Of a stretch of 64,000 nucleotides of DNA, positions 9,246 through 17,628 are shown one piece after another (the first letter of the stretch is position 1; the number at the start of each line of letters is the position of its first letter). Origin of the DNA: Bdellovibrionia bacterium (lineage in GTDB: Bacteria; Bdellovibrionota; Bdellovibrionia; Bdellovibrionales; JAGQZY01); the NCBI GenBank assembly GCA_030424715.1, contig JAUHWH010000001.1:868001-932000 (forward strand), written 5' to 3'. The position numbers and the translations under genes were made by a program. The notes under the pieces were generated by a model, which saw only the letters and a list, made by a program, of their open reading frames with translations, was not told the DNA's origin and made no database searches.

Positions 9246-9272
9246 AAGCAGCGAGAGCTGCTTATTTTTTTT
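9246..9272 (+). terminator. Rho-independent terminator after the HD-GYP gene
   Basis: A perfect 7-bp stem (AAGCAGC / GCTGCTT) with a GAGA tetraloop is followed by A and eight T residues. Confidence 0.9.
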
Positions 9273-9285
9273 GGCGATGGCTTTA

Positions 9286-10146
9286 CTAAAAAGAATCCCA
9301 TATATGCTTCAGCACAGGTCCAAAAGCTTTGTCTTTCTTTTTGCATAGAAAGAAGTCCACCTGATGGTCGTAGTTGAGTTTTTTTAGGTGAACAATTTTT
9401 TTTTGTTTCAGTTCTTTTTCAATAAAATGGGAGGGGAGTCGCCCCCAACCGAGGTTGTTAAGAATAAGCTCTTTTTTCGATTCAATATCGGAGACCGTCC
9501 AGCGGATAGACTCATCGGGTATGCCCATGGTGTTGTCATCTTTTAAGGTGCTTCTTTGAATGATGTGAGGAAACTGGGTAAGACTTTGCATGGTCTGTTG
9601 TTTCTTCGGGAGCTTGAGAAAAGGGTGGTCCGCGCATATGACCAACTTGAGGCTTACACCATCTAATTGTTTAAACTCAAGATCCAGTTTGTTTTGTAAA
9701 TTTTCAAATATAGCTATATCGACAAGATCATCCAAGAGCATCTTCTCGCCACTGAGAATCTCGCGATGAAAAGTGAACTCCGTGGATGGAAAGTCTTGCA
9801 TAATTTTGTACAGCACCTTGTGTAACGTATCGTTTGGAAAAATAGCCGAGGCACTCATGGCCATCTTGGTCTCGACGCCCGAGGCAATTTTCTGCACCTC
9901 TTCTTTTAATTGGGCAAGCTCCTTGAGCAAGGGCTTGGCTTTGCCCAAAAAGGCTTCCCCTTTTAGAGTCAAAGCGATCCGATAGTGATCTCGGTTTAAG
10001 GTCGCAAAGCCCAGTTGTTCATCAAGGCGCTTGATACTGTAGCTAACGGCTGATTTGGCCTTATTGAGAGATTGAGAAGCGCCATTGATGCTGCCAAAAT
10101 CTTTAACTGCCTGTAAACACTGGATTTGTTCGATTGTTATCCACAT
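9286..10146 (-). CDS. LysR-family transcriptional regulator
   Basis: 286 residues, a usual LysR length. Residues 1-60 form the winged helix-turn-helix (ITIEQIQCLQAV, then GASQSLNKAKSAVSYSIKRL), followed by a linker helix (about 68-90). The effector-binding half is periplasmic-binding-protein-like (residues 90-286). It is transcribed away from the yceI-like gene with a 105-bp gap, the classic arrangement for a LysR regulator and its target. Control of the yceI/pirin genes is therefore likely, but the inducer is unknown. Confidence 0.88.
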   Translation of the reverse strand: MWITIEQIQCLQAVKDFGSINGASQSLNKAKSAVSYSIKRLDEQLGFATLNRDHYRIALTLKGEAFLGKAKPLLKELAQLKEEVQKIASGVETKMAMSASAIFPNDTLHKVLYKIMQDFPSTEFTFHREILSGEKMLLDDLVDIAIFENLQNKLDLEFKQLDGVSLKLVICADHPFLKLPKKQQTMQSLTQFPHIIQRSTLKDDNTMGIPDESIRWTVSDIESKKELILNNLGWGRLPSHFIEKELKQKKIVHLKKLNYDHQVDFFLCKKKDKAFGPVLKHIWDSF

Positions 10147-10212
10147 AAAAATGACCTAATTTTAGTTCTTCTTGGCGCATATTATGTTCTTTTTTTAGCA
10201 CTAAGACAAGCC

Positions 10213-10218
10213 TATACT
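10213..10218 (+). promoter_or_regulatory. Possible -10 element (TATACT) for the yceI-like gene
   Basis: TATACT lies 34 nt before the yceI-like ATG in the LysR-divergent gap. No good -35 is present, as expected for an activator-dependent promoter. Weak evidence. Confidence 0.3.
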
Positions 10219-10251
10219 GGTCTCAATTCATTCAGATAAAAGGAGATCATA

Positions 10252-10794
10252 ATGAAATTCATTCTAACTATACTTTCTGTACTTAGTTTCACATTTTTAG
10301 CCTCGGCAGCGGAGGTGGATACGGCGGCGAGTTCTTTTAAGTGGACGGGCAAGAAAGTGACCGGCCAACACTATGGAACACTGCCTGTAAAGATGGCGAG
10401 CGTGAAAGAAGACAAAGGGAAGATTGTCGGTGGCGAGATCGTGCTCGACATCACTAAGATGACGGTGGATGACCTCAGCGGTGATTACGAAAAAAAGTTT
10501 CTTACCCACATGAAAAGTGGCGACTTTTTCGACGTTGAAAAATGGCCCACTGCAAAGCTGGTGATAGAGAAAGTTCAGGGCAATCAGGCCTCCGGAAAGC
10601 TAACCATCAAAGACAAGACCAACCCGATAAAGTTTAAATACAGCAAAAAAGGCGATGTCTATTCGGGAACACTCAAGTTCGACCGCACGAAATTTGGCAT
10701 GATCTACGGATCCGGTGATTTTGTAAAAGGACTGGGTGACAAGATGATTTACAATGATGTGACTCTTGATTTTAAAGTAAAAATAAAGAAATAA
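10252..10794 (+). CDS. YceI-family periplasmic protein
   Basis: 180 residues. Residues 1-19 are a signal peptide ending FLASA. The mature protein has the YceI lipocalin-like pattern: SSFKWTGKKVTGQHYGTL near the start, IVLDITKMTVDDL, HMKSGDFFDVEKWPTAKL, and a final strand NDVTLDFKVKIK. YceI proteins bind polyisoprenoid or similar amphiphilic ligands in the periplasm and are often stress- or pH-induced. AAAAGGAG lies 7 nt before the ATG. The pirin gene follows after 36 bp on the same strand, probably co-transcribed. Confidence 0.93.
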   Translation: MKFILTILSVLSFTFLASAAEVDTAASSFKWTGKKVTGQHYGTLPVKMASVKEDKGKIVGGEIVLDITKMTVDDLSGDYEKKFLTHMKSGDFFDVEKWPTAKLVIEKVQGNQASGKLTIKDKTNPIKFKYSKKGDVYSGTLKFDRTKFGMIYGSGDFVKGLGDKMIYNDVTLDFKVKIKK

Positions 10795-10830
10795 GAATTC
10801 GTTTATCAAATCCAATGAAAGGAGGACAAG

Positions 10831-11550
10831 ATGAAGTACGAAATCACCAAGCACAATGAAGTTGGTACGGCCGAACACGGTTGGTTGCATGCGAAGCACT
10901 ACTTTAGTTTTGCAAACTATTACAACCCAAGTCGAATGGGCTTTGGAAAACTAAGGGTTATCAACGATGATCTTGTCGAGCCTGGCAGAGGGTTTGGAAC
11001 CCATCCCCATCGTGACATGGAGATCATCACGATCCCTTTGCAAGGGGCCGTTAGCCACGAGGACAGCCATGGCAACAAGGGCACCATTCGAAAAGGTGAG
11101 GTGCAAGTGATGTCCGCGGGAACGGGCATCTTGCATTCCGAATTCAATCACTCTAAAGATGAGCGATTGGGGCTTTATCAAATTTGGATCGAGCCAAACA
11201 AAGAAGGTGTCGAGCCTCGCTATGGGCAAGAACAGTTCTTGTTTCAAAACCATCGCAATCAATGGACCCAGCTGGTATCTCCAATCTCGGAGTCTGAAGA
11301 ACAGGGTTTAAAGATTCATCAAAGTGCTTTTATCAATGCGACGGTGCTCGAGGCGGATCACTCGCTTGACTACACCCTAAAGCATCCGGGCCAGGGCATT
11401 TACATGCTGGTTAGCTCGGGCGAGGTGCTCTTTGATGATCAAACATTGGTGGGGCGCGATGCCGTGGCGATCACCGACGCTGAATCGATTACTGTTAAAG
11501 CGACCAAAGCCAGTGAGATCATTTTGATCGAAGTTCCTTTGACCCATTGA
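10831..11550 (+). CDS. Pirin-family protein (bicupin)
   Basis: 239 residues, typical for pirin/YhaK. The N-terminal cupin carries the metal-binding set H58 and H60 (FGTHPHRDME), H102 and E104 (GILHSEFNHS). The C-terminal cupin (about 150-235) is less conserved, as usual. Some pirins have quercetin dioxygenase activity and others act as redox-sensing cofactors. Nothing here decides which. AAAGGAGG lies upstream of the ATG. Confidence 0.93.
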   Translation: MKYEITKHNEVGTAEHGWLHAKHYFSFANYYNPSRMGFGKLRVINDDLVEPGRGFGTHPHRDMEIITIPLQGAVSHEDSHGNKGTIRKGEVQVMSAGTGILHSEFNHSKDERLGLYQIWIEPNKEGVEPRYGQEQFLFQNHRNQWTQLVSPISESEEQGLKIHQSAFINATVLEADHSLDYTLKHPGQGIYMLVSSGEVLFDDQTLVGRDAVAITDAESITVKATKASEIILIEVPLTH

Positions 11551-11573
11551 GTGTTTCTAGTTAGAAATCAGTC

Positions 11574-12314
11574 ATGGAAAAAGTGGATTATTTGATTCTA
11601 GGCAAGGGGTTTACAGCCCGCTCATTAATCCGATGGATCGAACAACACGAGCCAGGCGCTCGTGTTGTTGTAACCTCTCGTAAAGGGGCCCCCTCCCTAG
11701 AATTTGATTTGGATCGCCCCGACACATGGCAGGCTTTGCCGGCGGCGACACACACTTTGTGGACCTTTCCGGCGGCCCCCTTAAATCAAGTGAAGAGTTT
11801 CTACGAGTCCAAGGGAGACTCTCTTGGTCGCTTGGTTGTCATTGGCTCCACTAGCGCCTTTCAAATTGAAGCGGAAGACGCTTGGGTTAATGAACAATCG
11901 CCACTGGATTTGTCAATTGAGCGTGTCCAGGGTGAAGACTACCTGCGCTCCCAAGGGGCTCGGGTTGTTTTTTCTTCTGGGATTTACGGCTATGACCGTG
12001 ACCCCTTAGAATGGGTCAAAAGTGGCCGCGTGGGCAAAAGTCAGAAATACGTCAATATGATTCATGTCGATGATCTTGCTCAGGTTCTAATAAAGGCCGC
12101 ACTGGTTGGTGGGTCTGGGCAGGTTTATATAGCATCGAATAGTCATCCTCAAACGTGGCAAGACATCATCGATCAATGGGAAGACAGAAACCTTGTGAAA
12201 GATGTTCCCTTTCAAGATTCAAAACGCCCTTCGAAACGGGTGGACGCCTCGTCGACTCTAAAGGCTCTTAACGTTCGGCTAAAATTTCAAAATTTTGCGA
12301 ATTCAATCTCTTGA
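11574..12314 (+). CDS. NAD(P)-dependent epimerase/reductase-like Rossmann protein
   Basis: 246 residues. The N-terminal DYLILGKGFTARSLI resembles a Rossmann GxGxxxR/A nucleotide loop with one variant Gly. VVIGSTSAF (about residues 87-95) corresponds to the strand leading to the catalytic Ser/Thr of extended SDR enzymes. SSGIYGYDRDPLEW and MIHVDDLAQVLIKA (about 157-168) are typical of YeeZ-like NAD-dependent epimerases. A canonical YxxxK is not obvious, so it may be a reductase-like or binding-only relative. It starts 24 nt after pirin and may belong to that operon. Its 3' end overlaps the convergent YheU-like gene by 47 nt. Confidence 0.75.
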   Translation: MEKVDYLILGKGFTARSLIRWIEQHEPGARVVVTSRKGAPSLEFDLDRPDTWQALPAATHTLWTFPAAPLNQVKSFYESKGDSLGRLVVIGSTSAFQIEAEDAWVNEQSPLDLSIERVQGEDYLRSQGARVVFSSGIYGYDRDPLEWVKSGRVGKSQKYVNMIHVDDLAQVLIKAALVGGSGQVYIASNSHPQTWQDIIDQWEDRNLVKDVPFQDSKRPSKRVDASSTLKALNVRLKFQNFANSIS

Positions 12315-12552
12315 ACTGCTCTGTCGTTAATAAAGTGGTTGTTTCAAGGGCCGGGTCAAAGAGAATCACAATCTGTTGTCTTTCGATTTGCCGGGCCACT
12401 TGTTCTCTTTTTGTTTGTAGATCAATCTCGCGCACCCCGTAATCGGTGCCCTCTCGAAGAATAAATTCATCGATTAAGGCTTCAAGGGCTTGTGAAGACA
12501 AGCGATTGGGAGCAATCACAATTCCGGTCTTTTTTCCCTTATCCTGAGTCAT
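12268..12552 (-). CDS. YheU/UPF0270-family small protein
   Basis: 94 residues from ATG 12552, chosen because GAGGGG lies 6 nt upstream; an upstream ATG at 12576 lacks a site. The core (LSSQALEALIDEFILREGTD, then YG) and the later ILFDPALETTTLLTTEQF match the short UPF0270/YheU pattern. Function in the family is unknown. The C-terminus is about 20 residues longer than in enterobacterial YheU and overlaps the convergent epimerase gene. Confidence 0.75.
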   Translation of the reverse strand: MTQDKGKKTGIVIAPNRLSSQALEALIDEFILREGTDYGVREIDLQTKREQVARQIERQQIVILFDPALETTTLLTTEQFKRLNSQNFEILAER

Positions 12553-12619
12553 TAGCGGCCCCTCTCGTGCATGCATTTAGTCATATCACAGCGCGAACCT
12601 TTTATGCTAACCTGGGTTG

Positions 12620-13096
12620 ATGACACGTTTTGATAAAAGTGAAATTTTAGATAAGGTTCTACAAGTGGTTGAGGGCAACCTGGGTGTCCTGGTTGATTCT
12701 GCCATTGCAGCCAAAGAGTTTTCCACAAACGAAGAGTCGAAGGCCGAAAACAAATACGACACTCGAGGATTAGAAGCCTCTTACCTGGCTTCGGGTCAGG
12801 CCCAACGGGCTCAAAAGTTACAAGAGCAAATCTATCTCTTAAAAAAGGTCAATCTACAGAGCTATAGCAAAGAAGCGTCCGTCGGTATTGGCTCGGTCAT
12901 CGAGTTGCATGTGAATGAAAGTCTAAAGAAACACCTTTTTGTGCTTCCCTCAGGTGGGGTCGAGGTGCATTTTGGGGATATCATGATTCAAACGATCACT
13001 ATCGAATCACCCATCGGTATGAACATCCATCAACAGGTGGTGGGGCATGAGTTTGAGCTCAACGGCAAGATCTATGAAGTGGTGGACCACTACTGA
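12620..13096 (+). CDS. GreA/GreB-family transcription factor-like protein
   Basis: 158 residues from ATG 12620 (a TTG directly upstream is the other possibility). The C-terminal half (SVGIGSVIELHVNESLKKHL to ESPIGMNIHQQVVG, then YEVVDHY) matches the FKBP-like C-terminal domain of GreA/GreB, which docks in the RNA polymerase secondary channel. The N-terminal half is helical but shorter than the Gre coiled coil, so acidic tip chemistry is uncertain. It overlaps the next gene by one nucleotide. Confidence 0.72.
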   Translation: MTRFDKSEILDKVLQVVEGNLGVLVDSAIAAKEFSTNEESKAENKYDTRGLEASYLASGQAQRAQKLQEQIYLLKKVNLQSYSKEASVGIGSVIELHVNESLKKHLFVLPSGGVEVHFGDIMIQTITIESPIGMNIHQQVVGHEFELNGKIYEVVDHY

Positions 13097-13665
13097 TGAT
13101 GTTATCCATTCAACCCTTTCGGCGCGATGATGTGCCCGCGGTGAAAAAGTTTACCGACGAAGAGATCGGGACCAATTACTACCGGTCTGAGGAGCTGGTG
13201 GATTTTGTGAAGAAGTCCCAAAAGAATGGCGAAACCTCCTCTTTTGTATTGTACCAAGGCGATGACGTGAAGGGCGTTCGTTTGAGTTTCCCCCAAGGGC
13301 AATGGTCCCAGGGAAAGGGCGGGGCATTGATGGCGGACCGGTGGCCCCATGCCCTGTCAGAAACAGCTTATTTTCAAAGCCTCTTCATTGCCAAAGATTT
13401 TCAGAGACAGGGGTGGGGGAGGCAGTTGTCGAATCAGGCCTTGGCTGTATTAAAAAAGATGGGGGCCAAGGGAGTGGTCTGTCACTCTTGGGTGGAGTCG
13501 CCTGGGGAATCTTCCTTAAAAGCTTTGCGCTCTTTGGGTTTTGTGTCCATCGCTCGTCATCCCTTTTATTGGAGAGAGGTTGATTATCAATGTCCCCGAT
13601 GTGGTTCCCCTTGCCTCTGCACTGCAGAAGAAATGTACTATGACCTCAAGGAGGGTGAGCAATGA
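13096..13665 (+). CDS. GNAT-family acetyltransferase with Cys-rich C-terminal tail
   Basis: 189 residues. The GNAT core has YFQSLFIAKDFQRQGWGRQL (about residues 94-113), the acetyl-CoA-binding R/Q-x-x-G-x-G/A loop. Helix and strand KALRSLGFVSIARHPFYW follow, typical of N-acetyltransferases. A short tail YQCPRCGSPCLC carries four cysteines in a zinc-ribbon-like spacing, an unusual addition. The start overlaps the upstream stop by one nucleotide and its stop overlaps the next start (ATGA), indicating an operon. Substrate unknown. Confidence 0.85.
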   Translation: MMLSIQPFRRDDVPAVKKFTDEEIGTNYYRSEELVDFVKKSQKNGETSSFVLYQGDDVKGVRLSFPQGQWSQGKGGALMADRWPHALSETAYFQSLFIAKDFQRQGWGRQLSNQALAVLKKMGAKGVVCHSWVESPGESSLKALRSLGFVSIARHPFYWREVDYQCPRCGSPCLCTAEEMYYDLKEGEQ

Positions 13666-14828
13666 GTGTTTCCTACTGGCTACAGAACAGTTCGGCCGAT
13701 CGACGAGTCACTGCGGATGTTTGTATTGTTGGAGCTGGAATTATGGGGCTGTCGACAGCCTACTGGCTCAACCAAGAAGACCCCAATTTAAAAGTTGTGG
13801 TGCTTGAAAAAGGTCAAATGGGGACTGGCGCCACCGGACGCAACGCGGGTTTTATAACCTGTGGCTCGGTTGAGCATTTCAACCGAATGGTCACTAAGCA
13901 CGGAGAGAAAACAGCTCTGGAAATCTGGCAATTCGCCGAACACAACATGGCCCTCTTGAAGTCCGAGATCCTATCAAAAAATGTTCCCGTGACGTCTTTT
14001 CAGCAAAGGGGCGCTTTTTCCCTCGCCGCCTCGCAGTCAGAGTATGACGAATTAAAGCAGGTCTCTCGTCTTATGGCTTCCCATAGCATTCCGGTCGAGG
14101 AGCTTGATGAGGCCGCGGTGAGAGCACGCCTGGGGGCCGAAGGTTTTGTTGGCGGTATCAAATATCTGCGAGATGGTGAAGCCAACCCCATCGAGCTTTT
14201 GCGGAGTATTGGTAGTCAGTCGTCTTTTCAGCTTTATGAGAACTGTGAAGTTCAAGGCGTTGACGTCGAGGGAGGCGATCGGATCGTGCGCACCAACGAC
14301 GTTGAGGTGACTTGCACTCTAGTGATTTATTGCTGCAATGGCTACTCGGCGGCGGTTGACAATTACTTTGAGGACAAGGTCTATCCGACCAGGGGTCAGG
14401 TGATGGTGTTAGAACCCGTAGCACCCTTTATGGAAGGGCCTTGTTACGCGAACTTTTATTTGGACTACTTTCGGCAGCTGCAAGACGGTTCGTTACTTAT
14501 TGGTGGTTTTCGGCAACTGGAGTCGGATACTGAAAAAGGTTTTTCTGATCACACCACCGAGAAGATTCAAGAGGCCCTGCACAGTTTTGTGCGGCAGCAT
14601 TTACCGCAATATCAGAAGGCCAAGGTCTCCCACCGTTGGGCCGGCGTCATGGGTTTTTCCAGTGATGGTGAGCCTATGATTGGTTCATTACCCACCGACA
14701 GCCAAATCTATTTTGGAGCGGGGTTTACCGGTCATGGTATTGGAATGGCTTTTCATACAGCGAAAACTTTAGTGGATCTTATTTTTGATCGCCCTATTCC
14801 GGATTGGTTATCGGCCAAGCGCTTTTAG
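13662..14828 (+). CDS. FAD-dependent amino-acid oxidase/oxidoreductase (DAO family)
   Basis: 388 residues. The N-terminal Rossmann motif CIVGAGIMGLSTAYWL (GAGIMG at 24-29) binds FAD. TGATGRNAGFITCG follows, as in glycine/D-amino-acid oxidase-like enzymes (compare PuuB and related gamma-glutamylputrescine oxidases). The C-terminal HRWAGVMGFSSDGEPMIG and FGAGFTGHGIGMA are also typical of this family. It probably oxidises a secondary or primary amine. RBS GAGGGTGAG; overlaps the GNAT gene by 4 nt. Confidence 0.88.
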   Translation: MSVSYWLQNSSADRRVTADVCIVGAGIMGLSTAYWLNQEDPNLKVVVLEKGQMGTGATGRNAGFITCGSVEHFNRMVTKHGEKTALEIWQFAEHNMALLKSEILSKNVPVTSFQQRGAFSLAASQSEYDELKQVSRLMASHSIPVEELDEAAVRARLGAEGFVGGIKYLRDGEANPIELLRSIGSQSSFQLYENCEVQGVDVEGGDRIVRTNDVEVTCTLVIYCCNGYSAAVDNYFEDKVYPTRGQVMVLEPVAPFMEGPCYANFYLDYFRQLQDGSLLIGGFRQLESDTEKGFSDHTTEKIQEALHSFVRQHLPQYQKAKVSHRWAGVMGFSSDGEPMIGSLPTDSQIYFGAGFTGHGIGMAFHTAKTLVDLIFDRPIPDWLSAKRF

Positions 14829-14889
14829 TAATGTTTTTGACATCAAATGAGTGGAGAAATACACTTATTTCTTCTTAGACGGGGGAACT

Positions 14890-15675
14890 ATGACAATTAT
14901 CACTAAAATGCCCATCGAATTTTTCGGTGAGATTTCGATTTACATCGGTATTGGTGTGCAAGTGCTGATGGCTTTGTTTTTGGGCGGCCTCGTTGGTTAT
15001 GATCGGGAGAAAAAACTAAAGTCGGCCGGAATAAAAACAAACATTCTGATTTGCCTGGGGGCCACTCTGTACACTTCCATTGGTCTTTTAATCTCTGTGG
15101 GAGCCACGGGAATGGCCGATCCCAATCGGGTGGCCGCACAAATCGTGAGTGGGATCGGTTTTTTGGGTGCGGGCGCCATTATTCAAAGTCAGGGTAGTGT
15201 GATCGGTATGACTACGGCTGCCACAATATGGGTTGTGGCGGCTATTGGGTTCACCATTGGTGCGGGTTATCCCTTCACAGCGGCTTTTTTTACTATTACG
15301 GTTCTTATTGTCCTCAAGTTGATCAATCCTATTTACAAGTACATGGAAAATGAAAAAGACTACGACTATTTCCAACTGGATGTTTTATCTCGGGGCTCGG
15401 TAAAGCGCACGGTCAAGGGTATTATTGATAACGGCGAGTTCGAGATCGACGACCTCACCGAAGAGCCCTTTCCCGGCAAAAAAGGCACCCGCATTCTTAG
15501 TGTCTATATGTTAGCTCATCGCCGACATATGGAGAGAATCTCTTTTGAAATCAAACAGGCGCTGAAAGTGCAAGACGTGGCTTACTATTCTGTTTCTCAG
15601 TCCATCCACGAGAATGGGTTCTACGATAAAAAGTCCCCGAGAAGTCATGGGAAAGACAAGGAAAAGGAAAAATGA
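14890..15675 (+). CDS. MgtC/SapB-family membrane protein
   Basis: 261 residues from ATG 14890 (GGGGGA just upstream; a GTG at 14851 would add 13 residues). Four or five hydrophobic segments occupy about residues 15-145, with the MgtC signature LGGLVGYDREKKLKSAGIKT and RVAAQIVSGIGFLGAGAI. A soluble C-terminal domain (about 165-245) resembles the MgtC ACT-like region, ending in a Lys-rich tail. MgtC proteins modulate membrane energetics and low-magnesium adaptation. It overlaps the aspartoacylase start by 4 nt (ATGA). Confidence 0.9.
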   Translation: MTIITKMPIEFFGEISIYIGIGVQVLMALFLGGLVGYDREKKLKSAGIKTNILICLGATLYTSIGLLISVGATGMADPNRVAAQIVSGIGFLGAGAIIQSQGSVIGMTTAATIWVVAAIGFTIGAGYPFTAAFFTITVLIVLKLINPIYKYMENEKDYDYFQLDVLSRGSVKRTVKGIIDNGEFEIDDLTEEPFPGKKGTRILSVYMLAHRRHMERISFEIKQALKVQDVAYYSVSQSIHENGFYDKKSPRSHGKDKEKEK

Positions 15676-16493
15676 AAATAGCCCTGATTGGCGGAACTCA
15701 CGGCAATGAGCCAGTGGGTATCGAGGTGATGAGACTCTTTGAACGGTCGAACCAAAACTATGAAAACACGTACCAGTGTTTTCTTGGAAACCCGAAAGCT
15801 CTGGAATTAGGAAAGAGATACGTTGACAGTGATCTCAACCGTTGCGTTGGATCGACAGGCATTCGAAAAGGTTATGAGAAAGAGAGGGTTCACGAACTGC
15901 AATCTCAAATATCGGGATCTTTTGACTTTGCCATTGATTTACATACAACGACATCAAACATGGGTTTAACAGTGGTTCTAACAAACACCCATGAGAACTC
16001 ACAAAAGGCGGCGGTATTTTTAAAAAGCATGTTTCCAGAAATCAAAATCATTGAAGAAGATCGTTTGGATGACGACAGTCCTCACATCAATCGGCTTTGC
16101 CCTTCGGGTGTGATCATCGAGGTGGGGCCGGTGGCGAACAATGTGTTAAAGGCCGACTTGGTTCTTAAAACCTATTGGATGGTAGAGAGTCTTTTAAATT
16201 TTGACTTTTCAGAAGGCAAACCGGCCGAACCCACAGAAATCTACAAGCAGTACAAGACGGTGGGGTACCCAGAGGGGGAAGGGTGGTACGTGCACCCAGA
16301 GATCGAGGGACGCGACTTCGTCGAGGTCTCCCAAGGTCACCCTTGTTTCATTAATATCCATGGTGATGAGATCTTGCTCGAAGAAGATGAGCCTTGTTAT
16401 CCATTTTTTATCAACGAGGCTGCCTACCTAGAAAAAGATTGTGCTTTTATTCTCGCACGCAAGGTGAAAGTTTTCTCTAGAGTTAAGAGTTAA
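15672..16493 (+). CDS. Aspartoacylase / succinylglutamate desuccinylase-family zinc hydrolase
   Basis: 273 residues. Zinc ligands of the family are visible: H10 and E13 (GGTHGNEPVG) and H91 (DLHTTTSN). The substrate-binding VDSDLNR is at 51-57 and the likely catalytic Glu is in VIIEVGP. Family members cleave N-acyl groups from aspartate or glutamate derivatives, or act as related M14-type carboxypeptidases. The order resembles eukaryotic-type aspartoacylase. Its last codons and stop (16491-16493) lie inside a heptanucleotide repeat (AGTTAAG x3). Confidence 0.9.
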   Translation: MKIALIGGTHGNEPVGIEVMRLFERSNQNYENTYQCFLGNPKALELGKRYVDSDLNRCVGSTGIRKGYEKERVHELQSQISGSFDFAIDLHTTTSNMGLTVVLTNTHENSQKAAVFLKSMFPEIKIIEEDRLDDDSPHINRLCPSGVIIEVGPVANNVLKADLVLKTYWMVESLLNFDFSEGKPAEPTEIYKQYKTVGYPEGEGWYVHPEIEGRDFVEVSQGHPCFINIHGDEILLEEDEPCYPFFINEAAYLEKDCAFILARKVKVFSRVKS

Positions 16494-16501
16494 GAGTTAA
16501 G
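16481..16501 (+). repeat. Three copies of AGTTAAG spanning the aspartoacylase stop codon
   Basis: A perfect 7-bp unit repeated three times. The TAA stop at 16491-16493 falls in the second unit. Confidence 0.95.
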
Positions 16502-16503
16502 AA

Positions 16504-16580
16504 CTTCAGGCTTCAGGCTTCAGGCTTCAGGCTTCAGGCTTCAGGCTTCAGGCTTCAGGCTTCAGGCTTCAGGCTTCAGG
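16504..16580 (+). repeat. Eleven perfect copies of CTTCAGG (heptanucleotide microsatellite)
   Basis: 77 bp with no mismatches, 3 nt after the AGTTAAG array and 5 nt before the convergent GNAT stop. No plus-strand frame through it contains a stop codon. Confidence 0.97.
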
Positions 16581-16585
16581 CTTTG

Positions 16586-17077
16586 TTATGATTTGGCGAA
16601 AGTCGTTAGCGGCTCGCCATCCAGCCGATAGGGAAGCCAGCCTTCTTTGTGTGTGGCTCCGATTTTATGGTAAAAGTCTCGGGCGACTTGGTTCCAGTCC
16701 AAGACTTCCCATTCAAAGCGTTTACAGTTATTCTCGACAGCCACTTTTGCCAGTTCTTTTAGAAGCGCCATCCCCATACCTTTGCCTCTCTGGGAGTCTC
16801 GCACATATAGATCTTCGAGAAACAAAGAGGGGCGTCCCTCCCAGGTTGACCACCGAAAGAAAAACAAGGCCAGACCCTCAACACCAGTGTCGGTTTCTGC
16901 GACTAGACATTGAAAATAGGGGTTTTCTGAAAAGCCGTCTCGAAGCAAATCGGCTTCCGTGGTTTTGACCGCATCCGGCTCGTTCTCATAAACGGCTAAT
17001 TCTGTAATAAGTTTGAGGATTTCGGGAACATCAGAGGGGCTGGCTTTTCGTATCAACATGACCCCTGTATGCCACAT
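16586..17077 (-). CDS. Diamine (SSAT-like) N-acetyltransferase, GNAT family
   Basis: 163 residues. GGAG lies 4 nt before ATG 17077; an in-frame ATG at 17059 is an alternative. The sequence PYFQCLVAETD and FFRWSTWEGRPSLFLEDLYV, then RGKGMGMALLKELA, follows spermidine/spermine or thialysine acetyltransferases closely, including the acetyl-CoA loop RGKGMG. DWNQVARDFYHKIGA provides the conserved late Tyr. Likely substrate is a polyamine or small amine. It converges on the aspartoacylase operon across the repeat arrays. Confidence 0.9.
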   Translation of the reverse strand: MWHTGVMLIRKASPSDVPEILKLITELAVYENEPDAVKTTEADLLRDGFSENPYFQCLVAETDTGVEGLALFFFRWSTWEGRPSLFLEDLYVRDSQRGKGMGMALLKELAKVAVENNCKRFEWEVLDWNQVARDFYHKIGATHKEGWLPYRLDGEPLTTFAKS

Positions 17078-17144
17078 TGGTCTCCAGAATCAACCTCGCC
17101 AGTAGGGAATGGACAAAAAATGGGACCTTTGCTAAACTAAACGG

Positions 17145-17567
17145 GTGAAATACTTAGTCGTGTTCTTAGTGCTAATTTCATTTTTGCCTCTGCAGAGTGG
17201 CCTGAGCTGTTCTATGAGCGAGACTTCCTCTGTCCCGTCCTCTTCTTGCCACGACGCTGAAAAAACTGCCGTTAGTGCTCATGGTGCCGCCGAAGGTCAT
17301 GGCATGAAACAGCCGAGTGACCATTCAGACTGCTATTTCTGCCAGTCAGGATTATGTCGCGAACTGGCGGTCTTCAAGAAGGCTCTTTTGTTTGGGGATG
17401 TGCGCGACATAGCTGACGTTCAGTGTCCTGCGCCCGATCGTGTGTTACTTCCCTTCGATTTGTTTTTAATGCCACTGGAAAAAAAGGAACCAGAGCGACC
17501 TCAAAAAACTCCTCATTTTCTGTCTTTTCACTCATGGCAGTCCTACTACTCCATTTATAGAATCTAG
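17145..17567 (+). CDS. Small secreted Cys/His-rich protein of a putative metal-handling cluster
   Basis: 140 residues from GTG 17145. Residues 1-20 form a signal peptide (KYLVVFLVLISFLPLQSG). The mature N-terminal part is rich in Ser, His and Cys (LSCSMSE, SSSCHDAEK, AEGHGMK, HSDCYFCQSGLC), including a CYFC pair that could bind a soft metal. The C-terminal half is plain. It resembles the small Cys/His proteins near copper or mercury genes but I cannot assign a named family. First gene of four same-strand genes. Confidence 0.7.
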   Translation: MKYLVVFLVLISFLPLQSGLSCSMSETSSVPSSSCHDAEKTAVSAHGAAEGHGMKQPSDHSDCYFCQSGLCRELAVFKKALLFGDVRDIADVQCPAPDRVLLPFDLFLMPLEKKEPERPQKTPHFLSFHSWQSYYSIYRI

Positions 17568-17628
17568 CGCTTACCCATAAAGTCACATTTTAATTTGATT
17601 TGTTACTTTCAAGGGTAAGGAGATCCCG

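Noticed and set aside
16504-16580. CTTCAGG array considered as a CRISPR array
   Set aside because: The repeats are head-to-tail with no spacers, so it is a microsatellite.
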